Translations under genes and position numbers: made by a program
The notes under the pieces: model-generated
Databases searched by the model: none
Seen by the model: only the letters and a program-made list of their open reading frames with translations
Told to the model about the DNA's origin: nothing
In this document: piece after piece, positions 5,730 to 14,220 of the stretch
How positions within the stretch are numbered: the first letter of the stretch is position 1
Layout of the letters: each line of letters opens with the position of its first letter
Source of the DNA: JANOGU01 sp031406135
GTDB taxonomy: Bacteria; Pseudomonadota; Alphaproteobacteria; Rhodobacterales; Rhodobacteraceae
Assembly (NCBI GenBank): GCA_031406135.1
Contig: JANOGU010000298.1
Coordinates: forward strand, 1 to 18,136
Length of the DNA: 18,136 bases
Direction of reading: 5' to 3'

Positions 5730-7595
5730 GTGACCTTTCGCCTTCTGAGGGGCGAGCTGCATGCGGTTCGGGGCGCGAGCTTGCGTGTGGAGCGTGGCAA
5801 GGTCACGGCGCTTGTGGGGGAATCCGGCTCGGGAAAGACGGTGACGGGGCAGGCCATCCTCGGGCTGCAGCCGTCGCAGGCGCGGTTGGCCGGGCGCATT
5901 CTGTTTGAGGATGACGCGGCAGCCGAACCGATCGATCTACGAACCTTGCCGCCCGATGGACGGAAGATACGCGCTTTGCGCGGCGGGCGGATCGGAATGA
6001 TCTTCCAAGAGCCGATGACATCGTTCTCGCCGTTGCACACCATCGGCAACCAGGTATCCGAGGCGTTGCGGCTGCACCGCCCGGTCACAGCCACGGAAGC
6101 GCGCGAACAGTGTGAGCAGATGCTCTCTCGCGTGGGCTTCCCCAACCCCGGCCGGGTTTTCGAAATGTATCCTTTCGAGCTTTCGGGCGGGATGCGGCAG
6201 CGGGCGATGATCGCGATGGCGTTGATTTGCGGCCCGTCACTCTTGATCGCTGATGAGCCAACCACCGCGCTCGACGTTACGATCCAGGCCCAGATCCTCG
6301 CCCTGCTGTACGATCTTCAACATGAGCTGGGGCTGGGTGTGCTGCTGATTACCCATGATCTCGGAGTGGTGGCCAATATGGCCGACGAGGTTTTTGTCAT
6401 GCACCGGGGTCAGGTGATGGAGGCGGGCAAGACCAAGGATATTTTCCGGCGTCCACAGCATCCCTATCTGCGTGGCCTTCTGGATGCGATCCCGGTTTTC
6501 GGGCCCGCCGGGCGCAATAGATTGAAGCCGCTTCGTGAGATCTCGGCGAAGGGCATCGAGGACCTCGCTCGTCTGACCACAGATCAAGCCGGGGCGCGAA
6601 CAGTGGCAAACGCGGTCTCGCCGATGATACGGGTGCGCGGGGTCTCGAAGTCATTTCTGTCGCGCAACCAGTCCTGGCGGCTTTTTGGCGGCGGTGGCCC
6701 GCAGTCCCTTGCAGTGGACGACGTGAGCTTTGACATCTTCCGCGGTGAATGCCTGGGGCTCGTCGGCGAAAGCGGTTCTGGCAAGACGACACTGGGCAAG
6801 ATGTTGGTCCGGGCGATGAAGCCAGACAGCGGCAGCATTACGTTGCATGACGGTGCGAGTACGGTGGACGTAGGCTTGGCCGAAGGTGCGCAGCTGCAAC
6901 AATTGCGGACCCGATTCCAGATGATCTTTCAGGATCCCGTTTCCTCGCTCTCGCCGCGCATGTCGGTGGGCAGGATCCTGTCAGAGCCGCTCGAGATAAG
7001 TCGCCGTGGCAGTCCTGCGGATCGGCAACGTACGGTTTCCGCGCTACTCTCGGCGATCGGCTTTACTGACGCCGTGACGCCCCGGTTTCCGCACAGTTTT
7101 TCCGGTGGGCAGCGCCAGCGGATCGGCATCGCACGGGCTCTGGCGCTGGCGCCGGAGTTCATTGTCTGCGACGAGCCGGTTTCTGCGCTTGACGTGTCCG
7201 TCCAGGCCCAGATCCTCAACCTTTTGAAGGACCTGCAGCGCGAACTGCATCTGACTTTGCTGTTCGTGTCGCACAATCTCGCGGTGGTGAACTACATGGC
7301 CGACCGGGTTGCAGTGATGTGGCGTGGGAGGCTGGTCGAAATTGCCCCTTGCGAGACGCTGATGGCGGCGCCGGTCCATCCCTATACCCGCGCGCTTCTG
7401 GCCGCGGTGCCGCAGCCGGACCCCGATGTCCCCCTCGACATCGCTGCCGCGCGTCGCCCGGCCGAGGAAGCGGAGATGGACTGGCCCGATGCATTCCGCG
7501 AAGCGCCGGGTGTCACCACCGCGTTGACCGACCTGGGTGGCGGACATCTGGTGCGGATGCGCGCGATGGCCGACGCGGGCGAGCTTGTGGCATGA
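5730..7595 (+). CDS. ABC transporter, fused double ATP-binding protein (oligopeptide/dipeptide class)
   Basis: Cytosolic ATPase powering the importer encoded downstream; 621 residues with two complete nucleotide-binding domains in one chain, as in GsiA and YejF. Domain 1: Walker A GESGSGKT (30-37), Q-loop IFQEP (91-95), signature LSGGMRQR (151-158), Walker B LLIADEP (171-177), switch His209. Domain 2: Walker A (346-353), Q-loop IFQDP (399-403), signature FSGGQRQR (457-464), Walker B FIVCDEP (477-483), His515. Each domain is followed by the oligopeptide-transporter tail motif HPY (244-246 and 550-552). Both halves look catalytically intact. The stop overlaps the next start in ATGA. The start is uncertain: GTG 5730 is the first canonical codon but lacks a ribosome site and removes the first strand. 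Reading on from 5676 (CTG) restores it, so the true gene is probably 5676-7595. Confidence 0.95.
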   Translation: MTFRLLRGELHAVRGASLRVERGKVTALVGESGSGKTVTGQAILGLQPSQARLAGRILFEDDAAAEPIDLRTLPPDGRKIRALRGGRIGMIFQEPMTSFSPLHTIGNQVSEALRLHRPVTATEAREQCEQMLSRVGFPNPGRVFEMYPFELSGGMRQRAMIAMALICGPSLLIADEPTTALDVTIQAQILALLYDLQHELGLGVLLITHDLGVVANMADEVFVMHRGQVMEAGKTKDIFRRPQHPYLRGLLDAIPVFGPAGRNRLKPLREISAKGIEDLARLTTDQAGARTVANAVSPMIRVRGVSKSFLSRNQSWRLFGGGGPQSLAVDDVSFDIFRGECLGLVGESGSGKTTLGKMLVRAMKPDSGSITLHDGASTVDVGLAEGAQLQQLRTRFQMIFQDPVSSLSPRMSVGRILSEPLEISRRGSPADRQRTVSALLSAIGFTDAVTPRFPHSFSGGQRQRIGIARALALAPEFIVCDEPVSALDVSVQAQILNLLKDLQRELHLTLLFVSHNLAVVNYMADRVAVMWRGRLVEIAPCETLMAAPVHPYTRALLAAVPQPDPDVPLDIAAARRPAEEAEMDWPDAFREAPGVTTALTDLGGGHLVRMRAMADAGELVA

Positions 7596-9502
7596 CTGGA
7601 AGCCGGTTCACACGACGCGAGACGCTTGGCCTGATCGCCGCAGGTGTCGCGATGGGCGCCGGCCCGGCCCGGGCATTCGTCGGTGCCCCCTACCTGGACG
7701 AACGGGTCGCCGCAGGGGAAATTCCCCTTGTTGGCGACCGGCTGCCGGATGAGCCACGCGTCGTGAAGCTGGCGGAGATGGGCCGCACTCCCGGCCGGCA
7801 TGGCGGCACCGTGAGGATGCTGATCGGCGGGCAGCGCGACGTGCGGTACATGCCGCTCAACGGATACTCGCGGCTTGTCGGTTACGACGAGCATTTGAAC
7901 TTCGTGCCCGACATTCTTGCGTCCTACGAGATCGTGGAAGGGCGGATCATCACCCTGCGGCTGCGGCGCGGTCATCGCTGGTCGGACGGGCATCCGTTCA
8001 CGGCGGAGGATTTCCGCTACTGCTGGGAAGATGTGATCCTTCATGAAAAGCTCGGCGGGATGGTACGCGAGCTGATGATCGAGGACCGCGGCCCGCAGTT
8101 CGAGGTGCTGGAAGAAACCGCGGTCCGCTTCACTTGGCATTTGCCCTTGCCGGACTTCCTGCCCAGTCAGGCCGCGCCGGTGCCGGTGCGGCTGGTTCTG
8201 CCAGCCCACTACATGCGCGGCTTCCACGAGAAGTATCAGACTTCGGAACGCCTTGCCGAACTGGCCGCCGAAAATAAGGTGGACGACTGGGAATCGCTGC
8301 ACATGAAGATGTCGCGCCAGAACCGGCCGGAAAACCCGGACCTGCCGACGCTGGAGCCCTGGCGCCCCCGCACTGCACCACCCGCGCAGCAGTTCGTGTT
8401 CGAACGCAACCCCTTCTTCCACCGCGTCGACGAGAACGGGCTGCAGCTGCCCTATGTCGACCGGATGGTGCTGAACGTAAGTTCCTACGACATCATTCCT
8501 GCCAAGGTCGCTACCGGCGAGAGCGACCTGCAGGCGACAAGCGTTGATTTTGCCGACTACACTGTGGTGAAGGAGGCCGAGGATCGTTTCCCGATCGAAG
8601 TCGACCTGTGGACCCGCAGCCAGGGCTCGCGCCTGGTGCTGTTGCCGAACCTGACGACCGTCGATCCGGTGTGGCGTGCGCTCTATCGCGATGTGCGGGT
8701 ACGCAGGGCGCTGTCGCTCGGGATAAACCGGACCGAGATCAACAAGGCGCTGTTTTTCGGCCTGGCGCGCGAGAGCGCCAACACGGTCCTGCCCGAAAGC
8801 CCGCTCTACCGTGAGGAGTATGCCCGCGCCTGGACGCAGCACGACCCCGAACAGGCCAATGCGCTGCTGGATGCTGCCGGGCTTTCTCCGCCGGGTCTTG
8901 ACGGCTATCGGGCGCTGCCCGACGGACGCATGGCCGGCATCCTGGTTGAGAGCGCTGGCGAAAGCACAGTCGAGACGGATGTTCTTGAACTGGTGGCGGA
9001 TCACTTCCGGCATCTTGGCCTCGCGCTCTGGACGCGCGTATCGCAGCGCGATCTGTTTCGCAGTCGCGCGACGGCGGGGCTCATCGACATGTCGGTCTGG
9101 ACCGGGCTCGACAACGGCGTGCCCACGGCCGACATGCCACCCTACGAACTTGCGCCGACCGCAGACGATCACCTGCAGTGGCCGTTGTGGGGGGCCCATT
9201 ACCTTTCCGGCGGCCTGCAGGGCGAGCCGCCGGACCTGCCAGAGGCGCAGGAACTGGTATCGCTGGTCCGCGCCTGGCGGATGAGCGCGGATCATGGCGA
9301 GCGCGAGGACATCTGGCATCGCATGCTGACCCTGCATGCCGAGCAGGTCTTCTCCATCGGCACCGTGAATGGCGTGCCCCAGCCGATCGTGCGTGCGCGC
9401 GACCTGCGCAACGTGCCAGCCAAGGCGCTCCTTGGTTTCCAGCCGACTTCGCTGCTGGGCGTCTACATGCCCGACACGTTCTGGTTCGACAGGGAGGGGT
9501 GA
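7592..9502 (+). CDS. ABC transporter family 5 extracellular solute-binding protein
   Basis: A 636-residue periplasmic binding protein of the SBP_bac_5 (DppA/OppA/AgpA) family, which captures the substrate for the importer. Seen directly: a signal peptide with twin arginines (TRRETLG, 7-13), a hydrophobic stretch and an ARA cleavage site (26-28), suggesting Tat export; then family blocks including the LRLRRGHRWSDG/TAEDF segment characteristic of SBP_bac_5 and a DVRVRRALSLGINRTEINKA helix. It is longer than DppA/OppA (about 530 aa) and nearer to the larger alphaproteobacterial members, some of which bind oligosaccharides (for example the alpha-galactoside binder AgpA of Sinorhizobium). The ligand cannot be read here. 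The ATG overlaps the ATPase stop by 4 nt, and the permease begins 4 nt after its own stop. A longer in-frame reading (start 7319) lies wholly within the ATPase gene and was rejected. Confidence 0.93.
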   Translation: MTGSRFTRRETLGLIAAGVAMGAGPARAFVGAPYLDERVAAGEIPLVGDRLPDEPRVVKLAEMGRTPGRHGGTVRMLIGGQRDVRYMPLNGYSRLVGYDEHLNFVPDILASYEIVEGRIITLRLRRGHRWSDGHPFTAEDFRYCWEDVILHEKLGGMVRELMIEDRGPQFEVLEETAVRFTWHLPLPDFLPSQAAPVPVRLVLPAHYMRGFHEKYQTSERLAELAAENKVDDWESLHMKMSRQNRPENPDLPTLEPWRPRTAPPAQQFVFERNPFFHRVDENGLQLPYVDRMVLNVSSYDIIPAKVATGESDLQATSVDFADYTVVKEAEDRFPIEVDLWTRSQGSRLVLLPNLTTVDPVWRALYRDVRVRRALSLGINRTEINKALFFGLARESANTVLPESPLYREEYARAWTQHDPEQANALLDAAGLSPPGLDGYRALPDGRMAGILVESAGESTVETDVLELVADHFRHLGLALWTRVSQRDLFRSRATAGLIDMSVWTGLDNGVPTADMPPYELAPTADDHLQWPLWGAHYLSGGLQGEPPDLPEAQELVSLVRAWRMSADHGEREDIWHRMLTLHAEQVFSIGTVNGVPQPIVRARDLRNVPAKALLGFQPTSLLGVYMPDTFWFDREG

Positions 9503-9506
9503 CGCG

Positions 9507-10508
9507 GTGCTGCGCTATATCATCGGCCGCATGCTTGTAATGATCCCGACGCTGATTGTGATCTCGATGCTGATCTTCACAATCATCGAATTGCCGCCCG
9601 GTGACTATTTCGAAAGCTATGTGCAGGAACTGCGGATGCTGGGCGAGCCTGCGGACCTTCAAGAAATCGAGGATCTGAAAGCCCGTTATGGATTCGATGA
9701 TCCGATGCCGATCCGCTATCTGCACTGGGTCGGCGGCATGATGACAGGCGACTTCGGCTATTCGTTCGAATATCGGATGCCGGTCAATGACGTAGTCGGG
9801 GACCGACTGTGGCTGACCGTCATGCTATCGGTGGTCACGATTGCCTTCACCTGGCTGCTTGCCTTTCCGATCGCGCTTTACTCCGCGACGCACCAGTACA
9901 GCTGGGGCGACTACGGGCTGACCTTCCTCGGCTTGATCGGCATCGCGGTGCCGAACTTCCTGCTGGCGATCATCCTCATGTATTTCGCCAACGTCTGGTT
10001 CGGTACGTCGATCGGCCACCTGATGGACCTGCAATATCTCGACCAACCGATGAGCTGGGACAAGTTCCGCTCGATCCTCGCCCACCTATGGATTCCGGTG
10101 TTGATCATTGGTACCGGCGGGACTGCCGGCATGGCCCGGCGGTTGCGCGCGAACCTGCTGGACGAACTGGGCAAGCAGTATGTCGTGACGGCGCGGGCCA
10201 AGGGGCTGTCACCCACCCGTGTCGTGCTCAAATACCCGCTGCGAATGGCGCTCAATTTCTTCGTAGCCGATATCGGCTCGATACTGCCGCAGATCATATC
10301 GGGCGCCGAGGTCACTGCGATCATCCTGTCGCTCGAAACGACCGGGCCGATGTTGATCCGTGCGCTGCAAAGCCAGGACATGTATCTGGCGGGCTCTTTC
10401 CTGATGTATCTGAGTTTTCTGACCGTGGCCGGAATTCTTGTGTCGGATCTCGCACTGACGTTTCTGGACCCTCGCATCCGACTTCAAGGGGGGGGAGCGC
10501 AGCGGTGA
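9507..10508 (+). CDS. ABC transporter inner-membrane permease 1 (DppB/YejB type)
   Basis: A 333-residue integral membrane subunit of a peptide-class importer. Seen directly: the usual N-terminus MLRYIIGRML followed by a first membrane helix (about 9-30) ending in the PPGDY motif, several further hydrophobic helices (about 104-125, 138-160, 192-208, 250-278, 296-318), and the cytoplasmic EAA loop QYVVTARAKGLSPTRVVLKY (224-243) that contacts the ATPase. The C-terminal LTFLDPRIRL is typical. GTG 9507 was chosen because the N-terminus matches the family and the preceding gene ends in AGGGAGGGG, a good ribosome site overlapping the previous stop. A reading from further upstream would lie in the binding-protein gene. 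Length is normal for the family. Confidence 0.94.
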   Translation: MLRYIIGRMLVMIPTLIVISMLIFTIIELPPGDYFESYVQELRMLGEPADLQEIEDLKARYGFDDPMPIRYLHWVGGMMTGDFGYSFEYRMPVNDVVGDRLWLTVMLSVVTIAFTWLLAFPIALYSATHQYSWGDYGLTFLGLIGIAVPNFLLAIILMYFANVWFGTSIGHLMDLQYLDQPMSWDKFRSILAHLWIPVLIIGTGGTAGMARRLRANLLDELGKQYVVTARAKGLSPTRVVLKYPLRMALNFFVADIGSILPQIISGAEVTAIILSLETTGPMLIRALQSQDMYLAGSFLMYLSFLTVAGILVSDLALTFLDPRIRLQGGGAQR

Positions 10509-11677
10509 CAAATCCCCTGCCACCGGGCGGCGAAACGCTGCCGCACTATGTATCGGAGCAGCAATTCGATCCGGGCGTGGAGCCGCCGTCCGCAGCGAGC
10601 GTCGAGCTCGGGCAGGCAAGCCAGCTCCGGTTGATGTGGCTGAAGTTCAAGCGCCACAGGGTGGCACTGGTCTCTGGCGTCTTCCTGCTCTTGATGTACT
10701 TATCCCTGCTCGTCACGGAGTTCCTTGCGCCGTACGATCTGGACACGCGGAACCTTGACTACATCTACGCTCCGCCGCAGCGGGTGCATCTGTTTCACGA
10801 AGGACGATTTGTCGGGCCATTCGTCTATGGCCAAACCATGCATCTGGACATGGACAAGCTTCGCCGGGTCTATGAAAACGACACCGCAGATGTGCAGAAG
10901 TTGCGGTTTCTCTGCCGGGGTGACGACTACGTGTTCTGGAAGCTGGTTCCAGGCAACCTGCACCTTGTCTGCCCTGCCGAGGGCGGCCGCTTTGCCCTTC
11001 TGGGGACCGACCGTCTGGGACGCGATGTCTTTTCGCGCATCCTGTACGGGGCACGGATTTCGCTTACGATCGGGCTTCTGGGCACCCTGGTCAGCTTCAC
11101 CCTGGGTATCGTGATCGGAGGCATCGCCGGTTATCGCGGCGGCTGGTTCGACCATGCCATGCAGCGGTCGGTCGAGGTCATCCAGTCCATCCCCTCGATC
11201 CCGCTGTGGATGACGCTGGCCGCGATCATTCCGGTGACCTGGAGCCCCATTCTGGTCTACCTCGGCATAACGGTGATCCTCGGCATGCTCGACTGGACGG
11301 GTCAGGCGCGCGCGGTACGTTCGAAGCTCTTCGCGCTTCGAGAGGAAGACTACGTGCTGGCGGCCGAGCTGATGGGGGCAAGCAGCGGACGGATCATTGG
11401 ACGCCACCTGATTCCAGGGTTTCTTTCACACCTGATTGCAAGTGCTAGCCTCAGCGTGCCGGGGATGATCCTCGGCGAGACCGCGCTGACTTTCCTGGGT
11501 CTCGGCCTTCGACCGCCCATGACAAGCTGGGGGATTCTGCTGACCGAGGCCAGGGGCATCAACATTCTCGTCCTTTATCCATGGCTTCTTTGGCCTATGG
11601 TGCCGGTGGTGTTGGTGATTTTCGCCTTCAACTTTCTTGGTGACGGGCTCCGTGACGCGGCGGACCCCTATCGGTGA
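10505..11677 (+). CDS. ABC transporter inner-membrane permease 2 (DppC/YejE type) with periplasmic insert
   Basis: A 390-residue partner permease. Seen directly: a long polar N-terminus (1-42), a first membrane helix (about 53-75), then a hydrophilic stretch (about 77-165), then LLGTDRLGRDVFSRILYGARISL (165-187), the usual entry into the core of DppC-type permeases. The EAA loop EEDYVLAAELMGASSGRIIG (280-299) and the C-terminal FNFLGDGLRDAADP (375-388) are canonical. The 90-residue segment after the first helix is predicted periplasmic, is much longer than in DppC and holds two cysteines (Cys137 and Cys156) that could form a disulfide. It contains HLFHEGRFVGPFVYG (95-109). The start GTG 10505 overlaps the previous stop as GTGA, indicating translational coupling. 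DppC-like proteins of about 300 residues lack this insert; YejE has one at the same place. Confidence 0.94.
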   Translation: MTNPLPPGGETLPHYVSEQQFDPGVEPPSAASVELGQASQLRLMWLKFKRHRVALVSGVFLLLMYLSLLVTEFLAPYDLDTRNLDYIYAPPQRVHLFHEGRFVGPFVYGQTMHLDMDKLRRVYENDTADVQKLRFLCRGDDYVFWKLVPGNLHLVCPAEGGRFALLGTDRLGRDVFSRILYGARISLTIGLLGTLVSFTLGIVIGGIAGYRGGWFDHAMQRSVEVIQSIPSIPLWMTLAAIIPVTWSPILVYLGITVILGMLDWTGQARAVRSKLFALREEDYVLAAELMGASSGRIIGRHLIPGFLSHLIASASLSVPGMILGETALTFLGLGLRPPMTSWGILLTEARGINILVLYPWLLWPMVPVVLVIFAFNFLGDGLRDAADPYR

Positions 11678-11740
11678 TGACGACGCGCATGCCCATCCCA
11701 GGCCTTGCGCGTCCCGCAGGCTTCCTGCTTTGAGACTGTC

Positions 11741-12967
11741 ATGATCGCATCAAGGTTCGACCACGCGCGTATCCTGATCTACAGCCACGACACTTTCGGC
11801 TTGGGTCACTTGCGCCGCTGCCGCGAAATCGCGCATGCGCTGGTGGCCGCCTATCGCGGCCTGACGGTCATGCTCATCTCTGGCGCGACCATCGCGGGCG
11901 CCTTCAACTACCGAGCGCGGGTCGATTTCGTGAAGATCCCGAGCGTGATCAAGCTGAGCAACGGCGAATATACCTCGCTCGCGCGGCACATGAGGCTGGA
12001 AGACACACTGCTGATGCGCCGCTCGATCATCCGCCACACGGCCGAAACCTTCCGGCCGGACATTTTCATCACTGACAAGGAGCCGATGGGCCTGCATGGC
12101 GAGATCGAGGAAACCCTCGCCAGCCTGAAGGCAGCCGGCACCCATATGGTGCTGGGCCTGCGCGAAGTGATGGACGCACCGCACTTGCTTGGCCCGGAAT
12201 GGGCACGGTCCAACACGCTGGCGAAGGTCGAGCAATACTACGACACGATCTGGGTCTATGGGCCGAAGGGCTTTTACGATCCACTGGTTGGGCTTGACGC
12301 ACCTGAAGCCGTGCGCGCGCGGATGCACTATACCGGCTACCTTCAGCGCTCGCTGCCCCGGAGCGGAACCCAGGCTCCGCGCGAGCTTGGCGACTATGTT
12401 CTGGTTACTACCGGCGGCGGCGGCGACGGCGCCGACCTGGTTCGAAACGTGCTCGATGCACATCGTGCGGACCCGACGCTCGACCAGCGCACGATCATCG
12501 TGCTCGGTCCCTATTTGCCGGGCAAGGAACGAAATGAATTTTTGGCAGCAGCGACCAGGCTGCCAAACATCAAGATGATCGAGTTCGACAACCAGATGGA
12601 GGAGCTGATCGCGGGCGCGCGCGCCGTGGTGGGCATGGGGGGCTACAATACCTATTGCGAGATTCTCTCATTCGACCGGCCCGCCTTGGTCGTCCCCCGG
12701 ACATCGCCCCGTCAGGAACAGGCGATCCGGGCGCGTCGCGCTGCGGAACTCGGCATACTCCAGGTGCTTCTGCCAGAAGAAGCCGCGAATCCCCTGCGTT
12801 TCGCCGCCGCGCTGAAGGCCCTGCCGGAAAGGCGGCGTCCCTCGCAGGCCGAGGAAGCCGCAAGGGCTGGCGCACTTGACATGCGTGGCCTGCAGAGGAT
12901 TGCGCGGGATGTCGGCAATTGGCTGGAGGCGCGCCACAGCCCGCGCCTCGCCCTGCGGCAAGGCTGA
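11741..12967 (+). CDS. MurG/COG4671-like predicted glycosyltransferase
   Basis: A 408-residue protein of GT-B appearance, related to MurG, PseG/SpsG and the COG4671 'predicted glycosyl transferase' group. Seen directly: an N-terminal strand and glycine loop SHDTFGLGHLRR (15-26) with the GHxxR element of MurG-type enzymes, TTGGGGDG (223-230) opening the C-terminal nucleotide-sugar domain, and GMGGYNTYCEI (298-308) followed by PRTSPRQEQ (319-327), which correspond to the donor-binding loops of MurG (GGxxT...E, then P...QxxNA). No signal peptide or membrane helix. ATG 11741 was chosen by the family-like N-terminus; a TTG 36 nt earlier is possible and the ribosome site is weak. It lies 63 nt after the permease, the largest gap in the array. 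Donor and acceptor are unknown. Confidence 0.83.
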   Translation: MIASRFDHARILIYSHDTFGLGHLRRCREIAHALVAAYRGLTVMLISGATIAGAFNYRARVDFVKIPSVIKLSNGEYTSLARHMRLEDTLLMRRSIIRHTAETFRPDIFITDKEPMGLHGEIEETLASLKAAGTHMVLGLREVMDAPHLLGPEWARSNTLAKVEQYYDTIWVYGPKGFYDPLVGLDAPEAVRARMHYTGYLQRSLPRSGTQAPRELGDYVLVTTGGGGDGADLVRNVLDAHRADPTLDQRTIIVLGPYLPGKERNEFLAAATRLPNIKMIEFDNQMEELIAGARAVVGMGGYNTYCEILSFDRPALVVPRTSPRQEQAIRARRAAELGILQVLLPEEAANPLRFAAALKALPERRRPSQAEEAARAGALDMRGLQRIARDVGNWLEARHSPRLALRQG

Positions 12968-12969
12968 AC

Positions 12970-14220
12970 GTGCCGGCAACGCCGGGCCTGATGGTCGTGC
13001 TGAAAGGGTATCCACGCCTGTCGGAAACGTTCATTGCGCAAGAGCTTCTCGGGCTCGAACGGGCCGGTCTGGCTCTGACCATCATCTCGCTTCGTCATCC
13101 GGTCGACCGGGTGCGCCACCCGATCCACGACGAGATTCGCGCGCCGGTGCTCTATCTTCCGGAGTACCTGTATCAGGAGCCTATGCGCGTTGGTCGTGCG
13201 CTGTTGCGCACGCTGCCGCGCCAGAGCTTCTGGCGGACCTTTCGGCTGTTTCTCCGCGACCTTGGGCGTGACGTCAGCCCGAACCGGGTCCGCCGTTTCG
13301 GGCAGGCGCTGGTGCTGGCCGCCGAGATGCCGGATTGTCCGATCTGGCTGCATGCGCATTTCGCCCATACGCCGGCCTCAGTCACGCGCTACGCCGCCGC
13401 GCTGCTGGAGCAGCGGTTCTCCATTTCCGCGCATGCGAAGGACATCTGGACGTCGCCCGGCTGGGATCTGGCTGAGAAGCTGAGCGACGCGGCATGGACG
13501 GTCACCTGCACACGCGCGGCGACCGACCATCTGCGGAGCCTTGCACCCGACGCGGCCGTGCATTTGAGCTACCACGGGATCGATCTGACGCGCTTTCCTT
13601 TGCTCACAGGCCCGCGCGCCCTGCGCGATGGCACCGACCGCACGGATCCGGTGCGAATCCTTACGGTTGGACGTGCAGTCCCGAAGAAGGGGTTCGGTAT
13701 TCTGCTGGACGCTCTGGCCCTTCTGCCCGAAGGACTCCACTGGCGGCTCGCGCATGTCGGCGGCGGACCGGAGCTTCCCGCACTGAAGGCGCGGGCGGCG
13801 CGCCTTGGGCTCGCTGATCGAGTCGAATGGCTTGGCGCGTTGCCTCAGACAGAGGTTCTGGCCCAGTACCGTGCAGCGGACACTTTCGTCCTGGCCAGCC
13901 GCCAGACCGCCGACGGCGACCGTGACGGCCTCCCGAACGTGATCGCGGAAGCCGCCAGCCAGGGGCTTGCGTGTGTCGGCTCGGACTTGTCGGGCATCCC
14001 GGAGCTGATCACCGACGGGGTCACGGGCCTGCTGGTGCGCTCGGACGATTCCGCGGCCCTGGCACAGGCACTGACCCTGACCATTACCGACCCTGAGTTG
14101 AGGTCGAGACTCGGTGATGCGGCCCAGGCGCGGGTGCGGTCCGAGTTCGACTGTGCCCCCGGCATCGCGTGGCTTGCGGCGCTGTTTCGTGTCACCTGGG
14201 GGGTGACAGATGACGTCTGA
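12970..14220 (+). CDS. glycosyltransferase family 4 (WcaL-like)
   Basis: A 416-residue GT-B retaining glycosyltransferase. Seen directly: an N-terminal acceptor domain beginning LKGYPRLSETFI (11-22), HAHFAH (128-133) and ISAHAKDIW (152-160), then YHGIDL (201-206), the donor domain start VGRAVPKKGF (233-242, basic residues for the diphosphate), GGGPE (264-268) and DGDRDGLPNVIAEAAS (315-330). The last is the EX7E-type donor motif in the form D(x7)E, Asp319 to Glu327. This DGDRDG variant is common in colanic-acid-type WcaL enzymes that build exported polysaccharides. The GTG start at 12970 lies 2 nt after the previous stop; a reading from 12919 would overlap that gene and adds no family sequence. 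It ends inside the next gene (11-nt overlap). The sugar cannot be assigned. Confidence 0.9.
   Translation: MPATPGLMVVLKGYPRLSETFIAQELLGLERAGLALTIISLRHPVDRVRHPIHDEIRAPVLYLPEYLYQEPMRVGRALLRTLPRQSFWRTFRLFLRDLGRDVSPNRVRRFGQALVLAAEMPDCPIWLHAHFAHTPASVTRYAAALLEQRFSISAHAKDIWTSPGWDLAEKLSDAAWTVTCTRAATDHLRSLAPDAAVHLSYHGIDLTRFPLLTGPRALRDGTDRTDPVRILTVGRAVPKKGFGILLDALALLPEGLHWRLAHVGGGPELPALKARAARLGLADRVEWLGALPQTEVLAQYRAADTFVLASRQTADGDRDGLPNVIAEAASQGLACVGSDLSGIPELITDGVTGLLVRSDDSAALAQALTLTITDPELRSRLGDAAQARVRSEFDCAPGIAWLAALFRVTWGVTDDV

Noticed and set aside
5501..6265. N-terminal extension of the DXD sugar transferase to 574 residues
   Set aside because: The extra part is the complement of the ABC ATPase gene and resembles no protein; a ribosome site precedes ATG 5500.
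7319..7591. N-terminal extension of the binding protein
   Set aside because: It lies wholly inside the ATPase gene in another frame; a twin-arginine signal peptide begins at ATG 7592 and the two genes overlap as ATGA.
7382..9337. 651-codon minus-strand frame opposite the binding-protein gene
   Set aside because: Shadow of the SBP_bac_5 gene; low-complexity His/Arg/Gln-rich translation without any family motif.
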